From an uncultured Roseibium sp. (lineage in GTDB: Bacteria > Pseudomonadota > Alphaproteobacteria > Rhizobiales > Stappiaceae): a stretch of 64,000 nt of DNA. Under the pieces are notes generated by a model, which had not been told where the DNA came from, did not search any database, and was given only the letters and a program-made list of their open reading frames with translations. Location: assembly GCF_947496995.1 (NCBI RefSeq), contig NZ_CANMFD010000002.1:496001-560000 (forward strand), in the 5' to 3' direction. The position numbers and the translations under genes are program-made. Every line of letters starts with the position of its first letter. Within the stretch, counting starts at the first letter, position 1. Shown here one piece after another: positions 35,413 through 44,614 of the stretch.

Positions 35413-37452
35413 ATGACCGCTAATCCGATGCTTGCCGATTGGACAACACCTTTCGAACTGCCGCCGTTCAGCGACATCGAACCGGTTCATTTCGAAGAGG
35501 CCTTCGATGTCTCGATGGCGACGGCCCGCAAGGAGACCGACGAGATCGCCAATCAGGAAGCCGAGCCAACCTTCGCAAACACGATCGTCGCTCTGGAAAA
35601 ATCCGGCGAGCAGCTCTCACGGGTCGCGCGGACGTTCTTCAATCTCACAGGCGCCCACACCAGCGCCGCCTTTCAGAAAATAGAACGCGATATCTCGCCG
35701 AAGCTGGCCAAACATTCCTCGGACATGCTCTTGAACGCAAAGCTCTACAACAGGGTTGCGGCCCTGTGGGAGCAGCGCGAAACCCTGCAGCTGGACGCAG
35801 AACAATTGCGGGTACTGGAGCGGTACCGGAAGATGTTCCAGCGCGCCGGTGCCGGGCTCGATGCAGCGGGCAAAACCCGGATGGCGGAAATTTCCCAGCG
35901 CCTTGCGACCCTTGGCACGCAGTTTTCCCAGAATATCCTGAAGGATGAATCCGACTATCAGCTTGTCCTGGAAACAGAGCAGGATCGCGCCGGGTTGCCC
36001 GACTTCCTGCTTGGCGCCGCGGCCGAGGCAGCTAAAGAACGCGGCCTGGAGGGCAAGCACGTCATCACCCTTTCACGCTCGTCCATTGAGCCGTTCCTGC
36101 AGTTTTCAACCAACAGGAGTTTGCGTGAGGAAGCCTTCAAGGCGTGGAGCGCGCGCGGTGAGAACGGCGGCGAGACCGACAACAGGCAGATCATCAAGGA
36201 AACGCTGGCGCTGAGGGCCGAAAAGGCGAAACTCCTCGGCTATGACACCTTCGCCGCGTACAAACTCGATGACACGATGGCAAAAACACCCGGCAACGTG
36301 CGCGACCTGCTGACCAGGGTCTGGGCACCCGCCGTATCTCAGGCGCACGAGGAAGAAGCCAAGCTTTCTCGAATGGCCCAGAACCAGGGCGAAAACCACA
36401 AGATCGAAGCCTGGGACTGGCGGTTCTATTCCGAAAAGGTCCGCAACGCCGAGCATGATCTGGATGAATCTGAAATAAAGCCGTACCTGCAGCTCGACAA
36501 CATCATTGAGGCAGCCTTCGACACCGCGAACCGCCTCTTCGGTCTTACCTTCGAAGAACTCAAGGGCCTGCCCGTCTATCATCCCGACGTTCGCGTGTTC
36601 GAGGTTAAAAGAGACGGCAGGCATGTCGGGCTTTTCCTGGGCGATTATTTCGCCAGGTCGTCGAAGCGCTCCGGTGCCTGGATGAGCGCCTTCCGGTCCC
36701 AGCACAAGCTGGACGGCGAGGTAACGCCCATCATCGTCAACGTGATGAATTTTTCCAAAGGCGCGCCGGGTGAAGCCACCTTGCTGACGTTCGATGATGC
36801 ACGCACTTTGTTCCACGAATTCGGCCACGGTCTGCACGGCCTGCTGTCCGATGTGACCTACCCGTTCATTTCAGGAACCAGCGTCGCGCGCGATTTCGTC
36901 GAGCTTCCCTCGCAGCTTTACGAGCACTGGCTGTCGGAACCGGAAATCCTCTCCAGGTTCGCGGTTCACTACAGGACCGGCGAACCGATGCCGAAGGCGC
37001 TTCTGGACAAGCTGCTGGCTGCCAGCAATTTCAACAAGGGTTTCGAGACGGTCGAATATATCTCGTCCGCGCTTCTCGATCTTGAAATGCACCTGCTGGA
37101 CGATCCGTCGGGACTCGACATCGCAGAATTCGAACGCCGGGAGCTCGACACGATCGGCATGCCGGGGGCAATCACGATGCGCCACCGTATCCCGCACTTC
37201 CAGCATGTGTTTTCCGGTGACGGATATTCCGCCGGCTACTACAGCTACATGTGGTCAGAGGTGATGGATGCGGACGCCTTCGGGGCCTTTACGGAAAAGG
37301 GAGACGCTTTCGATCCGCAAACGGCGGAAAAGCTCCTGACCCACATCTATTCGGCCGGCGGGCGCCAGGACCCCGATGAAGCCTATGTGGCCTTCCGGGG
37401 ACGCGCGCCGAAAATCGATGCACTTCTGGAAAAACGCGGCTTTGCCGCCTGA
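35413..37452 (+). CDS. M3-family oligopeptidase (Dcp / oligopeptidase A-like)
   Basis: A 679-residue zinc peptidase. The ATG at 35413 (MTANPMLADWTTPFELPPFSD) fits family N-termini; the longer frame from 35098 overlaps the previous gene and is unsupported. The zinc motif HEFGH is at 468-472 (TLFHEFGHGLHGLLSDV), preceded by NFSKGAPGEATLLTFDDA. The substrate-contact region FSGDGYSAGYYSYMWSEVMDADAF near 600 is conserved. No signal peptide, so it is probably cytoplasmic and degrades short peptides. Dcp and PrlC-type enzymes are hard to separate by eye. A DUF423 gene follows after 12 bp. Confidence 0.93.
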   Translation: MTANPMLADWTTPFELPPFSDIEPVHFEEAFDVSMATARKETDEIANQEAEPTFANTIVALEKSGEQLSRVARTFFNLTGAHTSAAFQKIERDISPKLAKHSSDMLLNAKLYNRVAALWEQRETLQLDAEQLRVLERYRKMFQRAGAGLDAAGKTRMAEISQRLATLGTQFSQNILKDESDYQLVLETEQDRAGLPDFLLGAAAEAAKERGLEGKHVITLSRSSIEPFLQFSTNRSLREEAFKAWSARGENGGETDNRQIIKETLALRAEKAKLLGYDTFAAYKLDDTMAKTPGNVRDLLTRVWAPAVSQAHEEEAKLSRMAQNQGENHKIEAWDWRFYSEKVRNAEHDLDESEIKPYLQLDNIIEAAFDTANRLFGLTFEELKGLPVYHPDVRVFEVKRDGRHVGLFLGDYFARSSKRSGAWMSAFRSQHKLDGEVTPIIVNVMNFSKGAPGEATLLTFDDARTLFHEFGHGLHGLLSDVTYPFISGTSVARDFVELPSQLYEHWLSEPEILSRFAVHYRTGEPMPKALLDKLLAASNFNKGFETVEYISSALLDLEMHLLDDPSGLDIAEFERRELDTIGMPGAITMRHRIPHFQHVFSGDGYSAGYYSYMWSEVMDADAFGAFTEKGDAFDPQTAEKLLTHIYSAGGRQDPDEAYVAFRGRAPKIDALLEKRGFAA

Positions 37453-37464
37453 CGGGAGCGCTCG

Positions 37465-37875
37465 ATGAAACCGATGCACTATGAAAGCCAGTCCGTTGCG
37501 GGCGCGCCTACCTCGGCGCTCCTGCGCCTCTGCCTCGTCCTGTCCGGTCTTGCCGGCGCTCTTGGCGTCATAAGTCTGGCCATGTCCGCGCACGCCTCCG
37601 CGTCGTCGCTGCTGCAAACTGCGGCGCAATTGCTTTTGCTGCATGCGCCGGTGTTTCTCGGGCTCGGCATTCTCTCGCAGATTCGCAAGGTGCTGTTCCT
37701 GCCCGTGGTCATGCTTCTCATGACCGCAGGGCTGATCCTCTTCTGCGGTGATATGTTCGCACGCGTCATTCTGGAAGAAAGGCTGTTTTCCATGTCCGCA
37801 CCGATTGGCGGCATGATGGTGATCCTGGGCTGGTTAGTGCTCGCGCTCAGTGCTTTACGTGTCAGACCCAAGTGA
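37465..37875 (+). CDS. DUF423-family small membrane protein
   Basis: A 136-residue protein with four hydrophobic helices. It shows the DUF423 pattern: LRLCLVLSGLAGALGVISLAM, then AAQLLLLHAPVFLGLGIL, TAGLILFCGDMFARVIL and APIGGMMVILGWLVLALSALR. The function of the family is unknown. It starts 12 bp after the M3 peptidase stop, so it is likely co-transcribed. The first helix has SAHAS where family members often have GAHGL. Confidence 0.85.
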   Translation: MKPMHYESQSVAGAPTSALLRLCLVLSGLAGALGVISLAMSAHASASSLLQTAAQLLLLHAPVFLGLGILSQIRKVLFLPVVMLLMTAGLILFCGDMFARVILEERLFSMSAPIGGMMVILGWLVLALSALRVRPK

Positions 37876-38019
37876 TTAAAAGCGAGCGAACTGGAATCGC
37901 GGACCGTCCGGGTTCGGACGAACACGGACAAGATGCTCATATACATTTTCTCAACCGGCTTTTTCGCTTCCATGAGAGCAGATTGAGCCGGCCATGACCT
38001 GTAGATCTGGAATTCATTT

Positions 38020-39453
38020 GTGACTGTGATTGTGCCCAAGCCTGAAGGTGCCAAGAAAGTCGGAAAGCCCAAGGCTTCTCCGGTAAAGGAATACGTACCG
38101 CCGTATCCGTTCCGCCATGAACAGATGCCTCCGGTCTGGACCCTTATCGGCCTGGCAAAACGGAATTTCCTGTCGATCTGGGGCCTCGATGATTTTCAGA
38201 GCCGCCTCCGAAGCAAGAGGATCTTCACCCGCGACCTTGTGATCTGCAACCGGCCGGATGTGGTGCGCGAAGCCTTCCAGGCAAATCACGAAGTCCTGCA
38301 GCGCAAAAGCCCGCAGATGCGGCATGCGCTGGAACCGCTGCTCGGCGACGGCCTGTTCATCAGCGACACGGAAACCTGGGCGAAGCGCCGCAAGATCGTC
38401 GCGCCGATCATCCACGGCTCGCGCGTCAAGGGCTTCGCCCCGATCATGATCGACACGATCGACGAAAAACGCGCCGACTGGGAAAAGCTCGGCGACGGCG
38501 CGGAGGTCGATGCGCTGGCGGAGATGGCCCATCTGACAGCGGAAATCATCAGCCGGACGATTTTCGGCCGCCAGCTCGGCAAGGACTATGCCGCCGAGGT
38601 GGTTCAGGGCTTCTCCGAATATCAGCGCCACATCGACCAGATCGATCTGTTCTCCCTCTTCGGCCTGCCCGAATGGCTGCCACGCATCCGCGGGCGGTCC
38701 GTCAAGAAACCCGTCAAACGCATCATGACTGTGCTCGATGAAATCATCGACAGCTACGACGCGCAAAAACAAAAAGGCGAAGCCTCTGTCATCGGCGGTC
38801 TTCTTGAAGCTCGCGACGACGAAGGCAATCCCTTGAGCCGGGACGCCATCCGCAGCGAAGCTGCGGTGATCTTCATGGCCGGTCATGAAACCACGGCCAA
38901 CACACTCGCCTGGGCCTGGTTCCTGCTCTCCCAGTGCGATCGGACACGAGAAAAGCTGCAGAACGAACTCGACACGGTACTCGCCGGGCGAACACCGACC
39001 TTCAAGGATGTGGCGAACCTGCCCTATACAAAAGCCGTGGTGGAAGAGACCCTGCGGCTTTATCCGCCGGTTCCGATCCTTGCGCGCGAAGCCATGGCCG
39101 ACACGACAATCGGCGGCAAGCGGTTTGCCAAGGGATCGCTGGTGATGGTGGTGCCCTGGCTGATACACCGCAGTCCGAAGCTCTGGGCGAAACCCGATGT
39201 GTTCGATCCGCAGCGGTTTCTCGATCCAAAGGCCAAAAAGCCCAACAAATACGGGTATGTGCCATTCAGCATTGGGCCGCGCATCTGTGCGGGGCTGCAG
39301 TTCGGCATGACGGAGGCCATACTCAGTCTCGCCATCCTTGCGCAGAATTTCGACCTCAAGCTGAAGGAGGGCACGGATGTCCAGCCGGTCGCCCGGTTGA
39401 CGTTGCGCCCCGGTGACCATCTGCCCATGACCCTTCATCCCCGGCGGACATGA
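38020..39453 (+). CDS. Cytochrome P450
   Basis: A 477-residue P450 with a GTG start. Hallmarks are AGHETTAN in the I helix (about 288), the ETLRLYPPVPI K-helix ExxR motif (about 347), and the heme loop FSIGPRICAG with the ligand Cys423. The N-terminus lacks a membrane anchor, so the enzyme is probably soluble. The sequence type, with LFxPxRF-like FDPQRFLD and a long K-to-heme region, recalls fatty-acid or lipid hydroxylating P450s. The substrate is inference. Its TGA overlaps the ATG of an LpxL-like acyltransferase gene, so the two are translationally coupled. No ferredoxin or reductase gene is adjacent. Confidence 0.93.
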   Translation: MTVIVPKPEGAKKVGKPKASPVKEYVPPYPFRHEQMPPVWTLIGLAKRNFLSIWGLDDFQSRLRSKRIFTRDLVICNRPDVVREAFQANHEVLQRKSPQMRHALEPLLGDGLFISDTETWAKRRKIVAPIIHGSRVKGFAPIMIDTIDEKRADWEKLGDGAEVDALAEMAHLTAEIISRTIFGRQLGKDYAAEVVQGFSEYQRHIDQIDLFSLFGLPEWLPRIRGRSVKKPVKRIMTVLDEIIDSYDAQKQKGEASVIGGLLEARDDEGNPLSRDAIRSEAAVIFMAGHETTANTLAWAWFLLSQCDRTREKLQNELDTVLAGRTPTFKDVANLPYTKAVVEETLRLYPPVPILAREAMADTTIGGKRFAKGSLVMVVPWLIHRSPKLWAKPDVFDPQRFLDPKAKKPNKYGYVPFSIGPRICAGLQFGMTEAILSLAILAQNFDLKLKEGTDVQPVARLTLRPGDHLPMTLHPRRT

Positions 39454-40526
39454 AAAAACCGGACAGGCTGGAAGATATTCCCTTTGCGGAGACGCTCGCG
39501 ACGGAGCCTGCCGCGCCGCCGATAAGCGCATTGCTGTCACAGGATCCGAAGCTGCGCGACAAGGCCAGGCTCTATTGGATCCGTCACAGCAAGGACGGCT
39601 TACTCAACACCATTTTCCACTCCGCCCTGAAACATTGCCCTCCGGACTTCGTGTCCGGCTTCGGCAAGGCGCTCACACCGCTGGTGCGCTGGTCCTACCG
39701 TAACAAACTCTTCCCGAACCGCATCAAACGCAATTTCTCGGAACTGACGCGCGGCAGGTGGCAGAGCGAGGCGGACGAAGAAGCCGGACTTCACAGATGG
39801 TGGCAGAATATCGGCCGGAGCATTTCAGAATTTAGCATTGTCAACAGGTTATGGAAAAACTCTCATATAACTGTTGAAGGCATCGAAAACCTCGAAGCCG
39901 CGCGAAATGCCGGTGGCCCACTGATTTTCACGTCCATGCATCTTGGCACATGGGAAGCCCTGTTCGTCGCCATCCACGATAACCTGACCGGTCCCAGCAT
40001 CGGGCCTTTTCAACCGGAGCCGAACCGTTTCAAGAACCGGATCGTTCATGCGATCCGCAAGGAAAGAAACCAGTATCTGTTCCCGCCCGGCCAGCGCAGT
40101 GCCTACCTTCTTCGCCGGTTGATGACCACCGGGCGATACTCCATGACCATCTTCATCGACGAGGTTCGCGACAAGCAGGTCCACCTGCCACTCTTCGGAA
40201 GGAAGCTGCCGGACAAGGGCAACGCTGTCGTCGCCATCAAAATTGCAAATGCCTGCGGGGGGACACTCGTTCCGACCTACCTCACCCGTACAGGTCCGGC
40301 CCGGTTCAAACTTGTCATCCTCCCGGCCATAAAACGATCCGCAGCGCAGTCCGCCTATGAAATTCCGGACACCATCAGGGACCTCAACCGGGTCTTCGAG
40401 CCGGTCGTCCTCGATCATGTGGAGGAATGGTACATGCTCGGCGAGTTGCGCCTGCCGCAAAGCTTCCGCAACACGCCCTACGCGAAAAAGCTCGCGCTCA
40501 GGAATGCCGGGACGCAGCAGGTATGA
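39450..40526 (+). CDS. LpxL/HtrB-like lipid acyltransferase
   Basis: A 358-residue lysophospholipid-type acyltransferase. The catalytic H-x4-E is HLGTWE with His164 and Glu169, preceded by NAGGPLIFTSM. Further conserved patches are NRFKNRIVHAIRKERNQYLF and the SMTIFIDEVRDKQVHLPLFGRK block. Family members add secondary acyl chains to lipid A or ornithine/phospholipid precursors at the inner membrane. The approximately 60-residue N-terminal lead before ALKHCPPDF is longer and more polar than in LpxL, and no clear transmembrane helix is seen there. Start codon overlaps the P450 stop (ATGA). It converges with fghA. Confidence 0.85.
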   Translation: MKKPDRLEDIPFAETLATEPAAPPISALLSQDPKLRDKARLYWIRHSKDGLLNTIFHSALKHCPPDFVSGFGKALTPLVRWSYRNKLFPNRIKRNFSELTRGRWQSEADEEAGLHRWWQNIGRSISEFSIVNRLWKNSHITVEGIENLEAARNAGGPLIFTSMHLGTWEALFVAIHDNLTGPSIGPFQPEPNRFKNRIVHAIRKERNQYLFPPGQRSAYLLRRLMTTGRYSMTIFIDEVRDKQVHLPLFGRKLPDKGNAVVAIKIANACGGTLVPTYLTRTGPARFKLVILPAIKRSAAQSAYEIPDTIRDLNRVFEPVVLDHVEEWYMLGELRLPQSFRNTPYAKKLALRNAGTQQV

Positions 40527-40536
40527 GGCAAGAGCT

Positions 40537-41373
40537 TCAGGACCTGCTGCTTTTCAGCCGCTCCGCATGCCAGGCGACATGGTCGCGCGCGAAGGTCGAG
40601 ACGAAATAGTAGGAGTGGTCGTAGCCCTGCTGGAGCCGGTATTCATGCGTGGTTTTCGTGTCCACCAGCGCGGTGACCAGGGAAGACGGTTTCAGGAGGT
40701 CATAGAACTGATCGTCCGCCCCCTGATCGATCAGGATATCTCCGCTCCATCCCTTGTCCTTCAACAGCATTGAGGCGTCGTGAGTGCCCCAACCGCTCTC
40801 ATCGCCGCCGAGATAGGCACCCAGCTGTTTGCGGCCCCAATCCGATGCAACGGGATTGGCGATCGGTGCGAAGGCGGAAAGAGACTGGTAGTGCCCCGGA
40901 TATTTCATCGCCAGTGTCAGGGCGCCGTGACCGCCCATTGAATGCCCGGTGATGCCGTGGTGGACGGAAACCTCGAATTTCTCGGTCACGAGATCGCGCA
41001 ATTCGCTGGCAATATAGGTTTCCATCTGAAAGTGGGCCTGCCAGGGCGGCTCGCTCGCATTAACGTAGAAACCGGCCCCCTGCCCCAGATCGTAAGCCTC
41101 GTCATCGGCCACACCCTCACCGCGCGGGCTGGTGTCCGGAAAGACAATGGCAATTCCGAATTCGGCAGCGTGTGCCTGAAGCCCGGCCTTGGTCATTGCG
41201 TTTTCGTGAGTACATGTGAGGCCAGAAAGATACCACAGGCACGGCACCGGGCCGTTACTTGCCTGCGGCGGCATATAGACTGCAAAAGTCATTTCGCAGT
41301 TACAGGCCTCCGACATGTGGCTGTAAACGCCCTGAGTGCCGCCGAAAGCCTTGTTTTCGGATATCGTTTTCAT
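40537..41373 (-). CDS. fghA: S-formylglutathione hydrolase
   Basis: A 278-residue alpha/beta hydrolase of the esterase D family. The nucleophile is Ser145 in GHSMGGHGAL, with Asp and His following in IDQGADDQFYD and GYDHSYYF. N-terminal YLSGLTCTHENAMTKAG is a family hallmark. The start at 41373 has GAGG upstream; a longer frame to 41502 is not supported. It hydrolyses S-formylglutathione to formate and glutathione, the second step of glutathione-dependent formaldehyde oxidation. It lies 159 bp after frmA on the same strand, and the sarcosine oxidase operon beside them can supply formaldehyde. Confidence 0.95.
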   Translation of the reverse strand: MKTISENKAFGGTQGVYSHMSEACNCEMTFAVYMPPQASNGPVPCLWYLSGLTCTHENAMTKAGLQAHAAEFGIAIVFPDTSPRGEGVADDEAYDLGQGAGFYVNASEPPWQAHFQMETYIASELRDLVTEKFEVSVHHGITGHSMGGHGALTLAMKYPGHYQSLSAFAPIANPVASDWGRKQLGAYLGGDESGWGTHDASMLLKDKGWSGDILIDQGADDQFYDLLKPSSLVTALVDTKTTHEYRLQQGYDHSYYFVSTFARDHVAWHAERLKSSRS

Positions 41374-41532
41374 GGTCCTCAACTTCCAACTTTCGAAAAA
41401 TTCAACGCAGACGGCATTCCCTTCGAGTGAAGGGTCTCCTCTCGGCGAGGCCCGGCTGGAATGCCGGCCCCTATCCCCGACCGCCGGATCACCTGCCTGC
41501 AACCGACGCCGGGGCCGGCCCGGACCGAAGGA

Positions 41533-42645
<1,113 letters not shown>

Positions 42646-43041
42646 GGATGTATCTCCCAGATTCCAGAATTTGAAGGAGAGTTACCGGCCCGGCCGTCAA
42701 TTGCAAGAACCCTTGCGGCACTCAGTGTCGGAATTACGCATTCGGGCCTGGTTCGCGCAATGATTTCCATTCAGGCACCATCTCCTGAAAATCGAGGTTT
42801 TCAGCCACATTTCCGGTATCTTTCCGCAACCGCCTGCGGGCTTTAGACACTCATGTCGTATTCTGACAAGCATGCGACTGAAACCTGATACGCAAGCAGG
42901 TGTGCAATCGCGAATATGCCGGGCGATGGACGGGACCCGGTCCTTGTCGCTAAGGTCCGGGTCACGGAGATTCAACTGGAGACGCCGCCGATCCCTGGGC
43001 GACAGGGAAAGACGGCCAGCAACGCGCGGAGCCGCTGCTTT
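42646..43041. promoter_or_regulatory. Divergent frmA/soxB spacer with a hairpin leader
   Basis: A 396-bp gene-free region with the promoters of both units. Near soxB, GACCCGG at 42934-42940 pairs with CCGGGTC at 42957-42963, with an inner CCTT/AAGG stem and a six-base loop. A second small stem, CCCTG/CAGGG, lies about 35 bp further on. The structured leader could be regulatory, but it does not match any riboswitch consensus I know. Confidence 0.4.
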
Positions 43042-44295
43042 ATGAAGCGTTATTCCTTCCTGGAACTGGCGAAAAACGCCTTTTCAGCGCATCAGAACTG
43101 GGGGCGCCAGTGGCGGTCCCCGGAACCCAAGGCTGAATACGACGTGGTTATCGTCGGCGCCGGCGGGCACGGGCTGGCAACAGCGTATTATCTCGCCAGG
43201 GAACACGGCATCCGCAATGTGGCGGTGATTGAAAAAGGCTGGCTCGGCGGCGGGAACACCGGCCGGAACACGACCATCGTGCGGTCCAATTATCTCTGGG
43301 AAGAGAGCGCCGCGCTTTACAATCACGCCATCGGCCTGTGGCAGAACCTGTCCCAGGAACTGAATTACAACGTCATGTATTCAGCGCGCGGCGTGATGAT
43401 GCTGGCGCATACGATTCACGATGTTCAGGTCGCGCAGCGACATATCCACGCCAACAGGCTGGCCGGAGTTCAGAACGAATGGCTGAGCCCGGAGCAGGCC
43501 AAGGACTACTGCCCGCCCCTGAACATTTCGAAGAACATACGATACCCGGTGCTGGGCGCGGCCCTGCAAAGGGTTGGCGGCACGGCGCGCCATGACGCGG
43601 TCGCCTGGGGATATGCCCGCGGCGCCGATGCCCTTGGCGTCGACATCATCCAGAACTGCGCAGTGACCGGCATTCGGCGAAGCCAGGACGGGTCCGTCGA
43701 GGGGGTCGAAACGGCGAAAGGCTTCATCAAGGCCGGGAAAGTCGGCGTGGTGACTGCCGGGCACACATCCGTGGTCATGGAAATGGCAGGGGTTCGCCTG
43801 CCGCTTGAATCCTTTCCGCTTCAGGCGCTCGTCTCCGAGCCGATCAAACCTGCGTTTCCGTGCGTGGTGATGTCCAATACGATTCACGCCTATATTTCCC
43901 AGTCGGACAAGGGCGAACTGGTGATCGGGGCCGGTACGGACCAGTATGTCTCTTACTCCCAGACCGGCGGCATCCATATCAGCAATCATACCATCGACGC
44001 GATCTGCGAACTCTTCCCGCATTTCCGCCGTATGCGCATGCTGCGCAACTGGGGCGGTATCGTCGATACCACGCCGGACCGCTCGCCGATCCTGTCAAAA
44101 ACGCCGGTGCCCGGGCTTTACGTCAATTGCGGCTGGGGAACGGGCGGGTTCAAGGCCACGCCCGGATCGGGTCACGTCTTCGCGCATACCATCGCCAGGG
44201 ACGAGCCCCATCCGATCAACGCGCCGTTCACCATCGACCGGTTCCGCACCGGACGCCTGATCGACGAGGCGGCCGCGGCCGCCGTGGCCCATTAG
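43042..44295 (+). CDS. soxB: Sarcosine oxidase subunit beta
   Basis: A 417-residue flavoprotein subunit. I start at the ATG at 43042 ([20 protein letters not shown]), the standard SoxB start; the frame from 42916 is unsupported. The FAD-binding motif is [22 protein letters not shown] (about 34-55), followed by [21 protein letters not shown], where the covalent FMN-linked His of the family follows later. Late [16 protein letters not shown] is conserved. The alpha-beta-gamma-delta enzyme demethylates sarcosine to glycine, with 5,10-methylenetetrahydrofolate and H2O2 as products. First gene of soxBDAG. Confidence 0.95.
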   Translation: MKRYSFLELAKNAFSAHQNWGRQWRSPEPKAEYDVVIVGAGGHGLATAYYLAREHGIRNVAVIEKGWLGGGNTGRNTTIVRSNYLWEESAALYNHAIGLWQNLSQELNYNVMYSARGVMMLAHTIHDVQVAQRHIHANRLAGVQNEWLSPEQAKDYCPPLNISKNIRYPVLGAALQRVGGTARHDAVAWGYARGADALGVDIIQNCAVTGIRRSQDGSVEGVETAKGFIKAGKVGVVTAGHTSVVMEMAGVRLPLESFPLQALVSEPIKPAFPCVVMSNTIHAYISQSDKGELVIGAGTDQYVSYSQTGGIHISNHTIDAICELFPHFRRMRMLRNWGGIVDTTPDRSPILSKTPVPGLYVNCGWGTGGFKATPGSGHVFAHTIARDEPHPINAPFTIDRFRTGRLIDEAAAAAVAH

Positions 44296-44308
44296 GGAAA
44301 ATGCCGAG

Positions 44309-44614
44309 ATGCTTCTGATTTATTGTCCCTATTGCGAGATCGAGCGCGCGGAAACCGAATTCCGCTGCGGCGGCGAAGCGCATATAGCGCGGCCATCCGA
44401 TCCGGAAAAGACAACCGACGACGACTGGGTGGAGTTCCTTTACATGCGCTCCAACACCAAGGGCATCGCCGCGGAACGCTGGCGCCATATCCATGGCTGC
44501 GGACGGTTCTTCAACGCCGTTCGCGACACGGTCAGCGATGAATTCCTGAAGATCTACAAGACGGGCGAAGCAAAGCCGGATCTTGAAGCACTGGCCAGGG
44601 AGGCAGGCAAATGA
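44309..44614 (+). CDS. soxD: Sarcosine oxidase subunit delta
   Basis: A 101-residue zinc-binding subunit. CPYC at residues 6-9 and HIHGCGRFFNAVRDTV (about 54-69) give the Cys3-His zinc site typical of SoxD, and WVEFLYMRSNTKG is conserved. It begins 13 bp after soxB, and its stop overlaps the soxA start by four bases. Confidence 0.95.
   Translation: MLLIYCPYCEIERAETEFRCGGEAHIARPSDPEKTTDDDWVEFLYMRSNTKGIAAERWRHIHGCGRFFNAVRDTVSDEFLKIYKTGEAKPDLEALAREAGK

Noticed and set aside
38014..39540. Long minus-strand open frame opposite the P450 gene
   Set aside because: The P450 on the other strand has all catalytic motifs; this frame has none.
42934..43041. Glycine riboswitch before soxB
   Set aside because: The hairpins are there, but the conserved glycine-aptamer core sequences are not recognisable.
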